A stretch of 64,000 nt of DNA from CAZTAO01 sp964611645 (GTDB taxonomy: Bacteria; Armatimonadota; UBA5829). The position numbers were made by a program, and so were the translations under genes. Below the pieces are notes generated by a model. That model did no database searches. It was not told where the DNA came from and worked only from the letters and a program-made list of their open reading frames with translations. The stretch spans positions 62,001 to 126,000 of the forward strand of contig CAZTAO010000005.1 in NCBI GenBank assembly GCA_964611645.1, written 5' to 3'. Below are positions 62,360 to 64,000 of the stretch, one piece after another; positions within the stretch are counted from its first letter, which is position 1, and every line of letters starts with the position of its first letter.

Positions 62360-63121
62360 ATGGCTAACGAAGAACACCTGGCGATACTCATCAAGCGGGG
62401 CGTAGAGACTTGGAACAAGTGGAAAAGGGACAACCCGGTCATAAGGCCGGATCTGCGCGAGGCGAACCTCCGCGAGGCGTATCTCGACGAGGCGTATCTC
62501 TACGGGGCGGACCTCACTGATGCGTGCCTCTACGGGGCCAAACTCCGCGATGCGTGCCTCTATGGGGCGAACCTCACCCGTGCGTGCCTCATCAACGCGA
62601 ACATTCGTAGGGCGAACCTCCGCGGGGCGTACCTCATCGATGCCGACCTCACCGGGGCGTGCCTTATCAACGCGAATATTTGCAGGGCGTACGTCGGCGG
62701 GGCGGACCTCAGCAAAGCGGACCTCACCGGGGCGGACCTCCGCGGGGCGAAACTCCGCGGGGCGAAACTCCGCGGGGCGAAACTCATCAACGCAAACCTC
62801 ATCCGGGCGGACCTCACCAACGCGAACCTCGTCCGGGCGGACCTCACCCAGGCGGCACTCCAGGGGGGGGCGGACCTCTCCAAGGCGAATCTGCGCGGGG
62901 CGAACCTCCGCGGGGCGAACCTCACTGATGCTAATCTCAGCGAGGCGAACCTCCGCGAGGCGGATATCGTCGATGCCGACCTCCGCTGGGCCAACCTCAG
63001 AGGGGCCGACCTCACCGGGGCCAGTCTCACTGGTGCCCGGAACCTCACACAGGCGCAACTTGACTCAGCGACCACTAACCATAGCACCAAGGTAGACCCT
63101 CCGCTCACGGTAAAGGGCTGA
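62360..63121 (+). CDS. Pentapeptide-repeat protein
   Basis: 253 residues; ATG at 62360, GGAGG about eight bases upstream. N-terminal HLAILIKRGVETWNKWKRDNPVIRPDL, then about 38 tandem A(D/N)LxX pentapeptides from residue 32 to about 235 (for example ADLTGADLRGAKLRGAKLRGA, ANLREADIVDADLRWA). The repeats fold as a right-handed square beta-helix. Function unknown; quinolone-resistance activity cannot be inferred. The DNA repeats are a product of the protein repeats. Confidence 0.9.
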   Translation: MANEEHLAILIKRGVETWNKWKRDNPVIRPDLREANLREAYLDEAYLYGADLTDACLYGAKLRDACLYGANLTRACLINANIRRANLRGAYLIDADLTGACLINANICRAYVGGADLSKADLTGADLRGAKLRGAKLRGAKLINANLIRADLTNANLVRADLTQAALQGGADLSKANLRGANLRGANLTDANLSEANLREADIVDADLRWANLRGADLTGASLTGARNLTQAQLDSATTNHSTKVDPPLTVKG

Positions 63122-63140
63122 TGCGCTGGTGGTGGCCTTC

Positions 63141-63295
63141 GTTTCTTCGGCAGCAGTGAATTACAGACATAGGTGACAGTTACAGCAAAGGTCGCTGCCG
63201 AAGCCTCCGGACCCATGTGCCTGACGACGGGAGCTTCGGCAGCGGAATTGTGCGAGTCCGTAAGCATGTGCGTAACTGACTGCTGCCGAAGAAAC
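63141..63295. repeat. Nested palindromic element built on CTTCGGCAGC
   Basis: Three nested stems: GTTTCTTCGGCAGCAGT (63141-63157) with 63279-63295; CAGTTAC (63177-63183) with GTAACTG (63272-63278); CGCTGCCGAAGC (63193-63204) with GCTTCGGCAGCG (63233-63244). CTTCGGCAGC occurs four times, two in each direction. Confidence 0.85.
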
Positions 63296-63311
63296 CGAAA
63301 CACCTGCAATT

Positions 63312-63794
63312 TCAACCTCGCACCGCCGCCTCTATTGCAGCGATGTCTATCTTCGTCATCTGCAACATCGCATTGAATGTGCGCTCTGCGGCAGCGGGGT
63401 CCGGACTGGTTACCGCTTTCATCAGAGCCACCGGTGTAATCTGCCAGGACAGGCCCCATTTGTCCTTGCACCAGCCGCAGACACTCTCCTCGCCGCCATT
63501 GTCGACTATGGCATTCCAGTAACGGTCCGTTTCCGCCTGGTCCTCGGTTGCAACCTGGAACGAGAATGCTATGTTGTGCTTGAATTCGGGTCCGCCATTG
63601 ATCCCGAGGCAGGGGATTCCCATGACGGTAAAGTCTACCGTCAACACATCCCCTTTCTTCCCAGACGGAGAGTCACCCGGCGCCCGGTGCACCGCGCCAA
63701 CTGATGAATCAGGAAAGGTCTCGGCATAAAATCGCGCCGCATCCTCGGCGTCGCGGTCGTACATAAGGCAAATAGTGTTCTTTGCTTGCTTCAT
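63312..63794 (-). CDS. VOC family protein (PhnB-like)
   Basis: 160 residues, ATG at 63794 after GAGGAG. Glyoxalase/bleomycin-resistance fold; ICLMYDRDAEDAARFYAETFPDSSV, LTVDFTVMGIPCLGINGGPEFKHNIAFSFQVATED, CGWCKDKWGLSWQITPVALM. The WGLSWQITP ending matches the 3-demethylubiquinone 3-methyltransferase-like (PhnB) subgroup. Reaction unknown. Confidence 0.85.
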   Translation of the reverse strand: MKQAKNTICLMYDRDAEDAARFYAETFPDSSVGAVHRAPGDSPSGKKGDVLTVDFTVMGIPCLGINGGPEFKHNIAFSFQVATEDQAETDRYWNAIVDNGGEESVCGWCKDKWGLSWQITPVALMKAVTSPDPAAAERTFNAMLQMTKIDIAAIEAAVRG

Positions 63795-63879
63795 CGTGTT
63801 TTTTCTCCTCTAACCGAGCATCTCATACCAAATACTCTTACCCAGATTCCGACACTGAGATTGTTATGCGCGGGGTCTT

Positions 63880-63957
63880 GTTTCGGGATTTCCGGAGCGG
63901 TTGTGAGGCTAATTGTCCTGTCGAGGGGCTTCGTGGTCGCTCCTCAAATCCCGAAAC
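63880..63957. repeat. About 80-base palindromic element, copy 2
   Basis: Perfect 12-bp ends GTTTCGGGATTT and AAATCCCGAAAC, with inner GGAGCGG and GGTCGCTCC. Same block order as 60073-60153. It ends 43 bases before the window edge. Confidence 0.75.
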
Positions 63958-64000
63958 ACCTGGCAATTGGCTTCGCGCATGATTGATGGCTTCATTTACA

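Noticed and set aside
62400..63070. Tandem 15-base DNA repeats that look like a satellite or CRISPR-like array
   Set aside because: They are codons of pentapeptide repeats in an intact frame; no spacers or leader.
62360..63121. Qnr-type quinolone resistance protein
   Set aside because: Pentapeptide repeats alone do not show this; length and N-terminus differ from Qnr as I know it.
1..64000. CRISPR array, tRNA or rRNA genes
   Set aside because: None seen on reading either strand; short hairpins in the gaps do not form cloverleaf or array structures.

Overview
The window is a 64-kb piece of a GC-rich bacterial chromosome, probably from a draft or metagenome assembly because it contains one run of 10 Ns (13788-13797). 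The prepilin at 21792-22460 has the class III start followed by the FPVFAKAREKAR stretch and a C-terminal H-X9-DG motif, a combination common in Armatimonadota. With the many secreted glycosidases this makes Armatimonadota the best guess for the phylum. No rRNA or tRNA gene was seen, so the assignment is an inference.

Region 1 (1-29749) is a large glycan-degradation locus. A divergent promoter pair around one 9-bp palindromic operator (2799-2866) drives a leftward DUF6259-type protein and a rightward run of genes: a GH127-like enzyme, an unassigned TIM-barrel protein with a cysteine cluster, two five-bladed-propeller glycosidases (GH43/GH32-like and GH43), a GH36-like alpha-galactosidase, a DUF4091 protein, a DUF4838 protein (broken by the assembly gap), a secreted-type esterase and a GH51 alpha-L-arabinofuranosidase. 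A lipoprotein, a beta-helix protein, a prepilin and an SGNH hydrolase follow, and then three leftward genes for sialidase-fold secreted proteins. Together they suggest breakdown of arabinose- and galactose-containing polysaccharide such as arabinogalactan or pectin side chains.

Region 2 (29910-33306) is the most unusual part: a radical SAM/SPASM protein directly downstream of three tandem paralogous small proteins that share a near-identical N-terminus, a hydrophobic segment, a conserved HGEGRG-x-FGC-x4-PPV-x-LSEDEA block and an identical C-terminal end. It looks like a peptide/protein-modification cassette with three substrates.

Region 3 (33443-37540) holds a uroporphyrinogen-decarboxylase-like protein, a methyltransferase, an FGGY sugar kinase and a small lipoprotein.

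Region 4 (37768-54738) is a housekeeping block: recG, coaD, a coiled-coil protein, pta, ackA, yceD (DUF177), rpmF, plsX, fabH, fabD, fabG, acpP, fabF, an aminotransferase, rnc, mtnP, an unknown secreted protein and cysK. It links acetate/acetyl-phosphate metabolism, fatty-acid and phospholipid synthesis and RNA processing.

Region 5 (54743-59947) is on the minus strand: hsp20-lon, and a Gfo/Idh/MocA oxidoreductase translationally coupled to an MFS transporter. Region 6 (60217-64000) is accessory: a three-gene cassette with a cysteine-peptidase-like protein, a transposase remnant, a pentapeptide-repeat protein and a VOC protein.

The window is rich in short palindromic repeats of several families. 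One 75-bp copy lies in frame inside a protein-coding gene (5379-5453).
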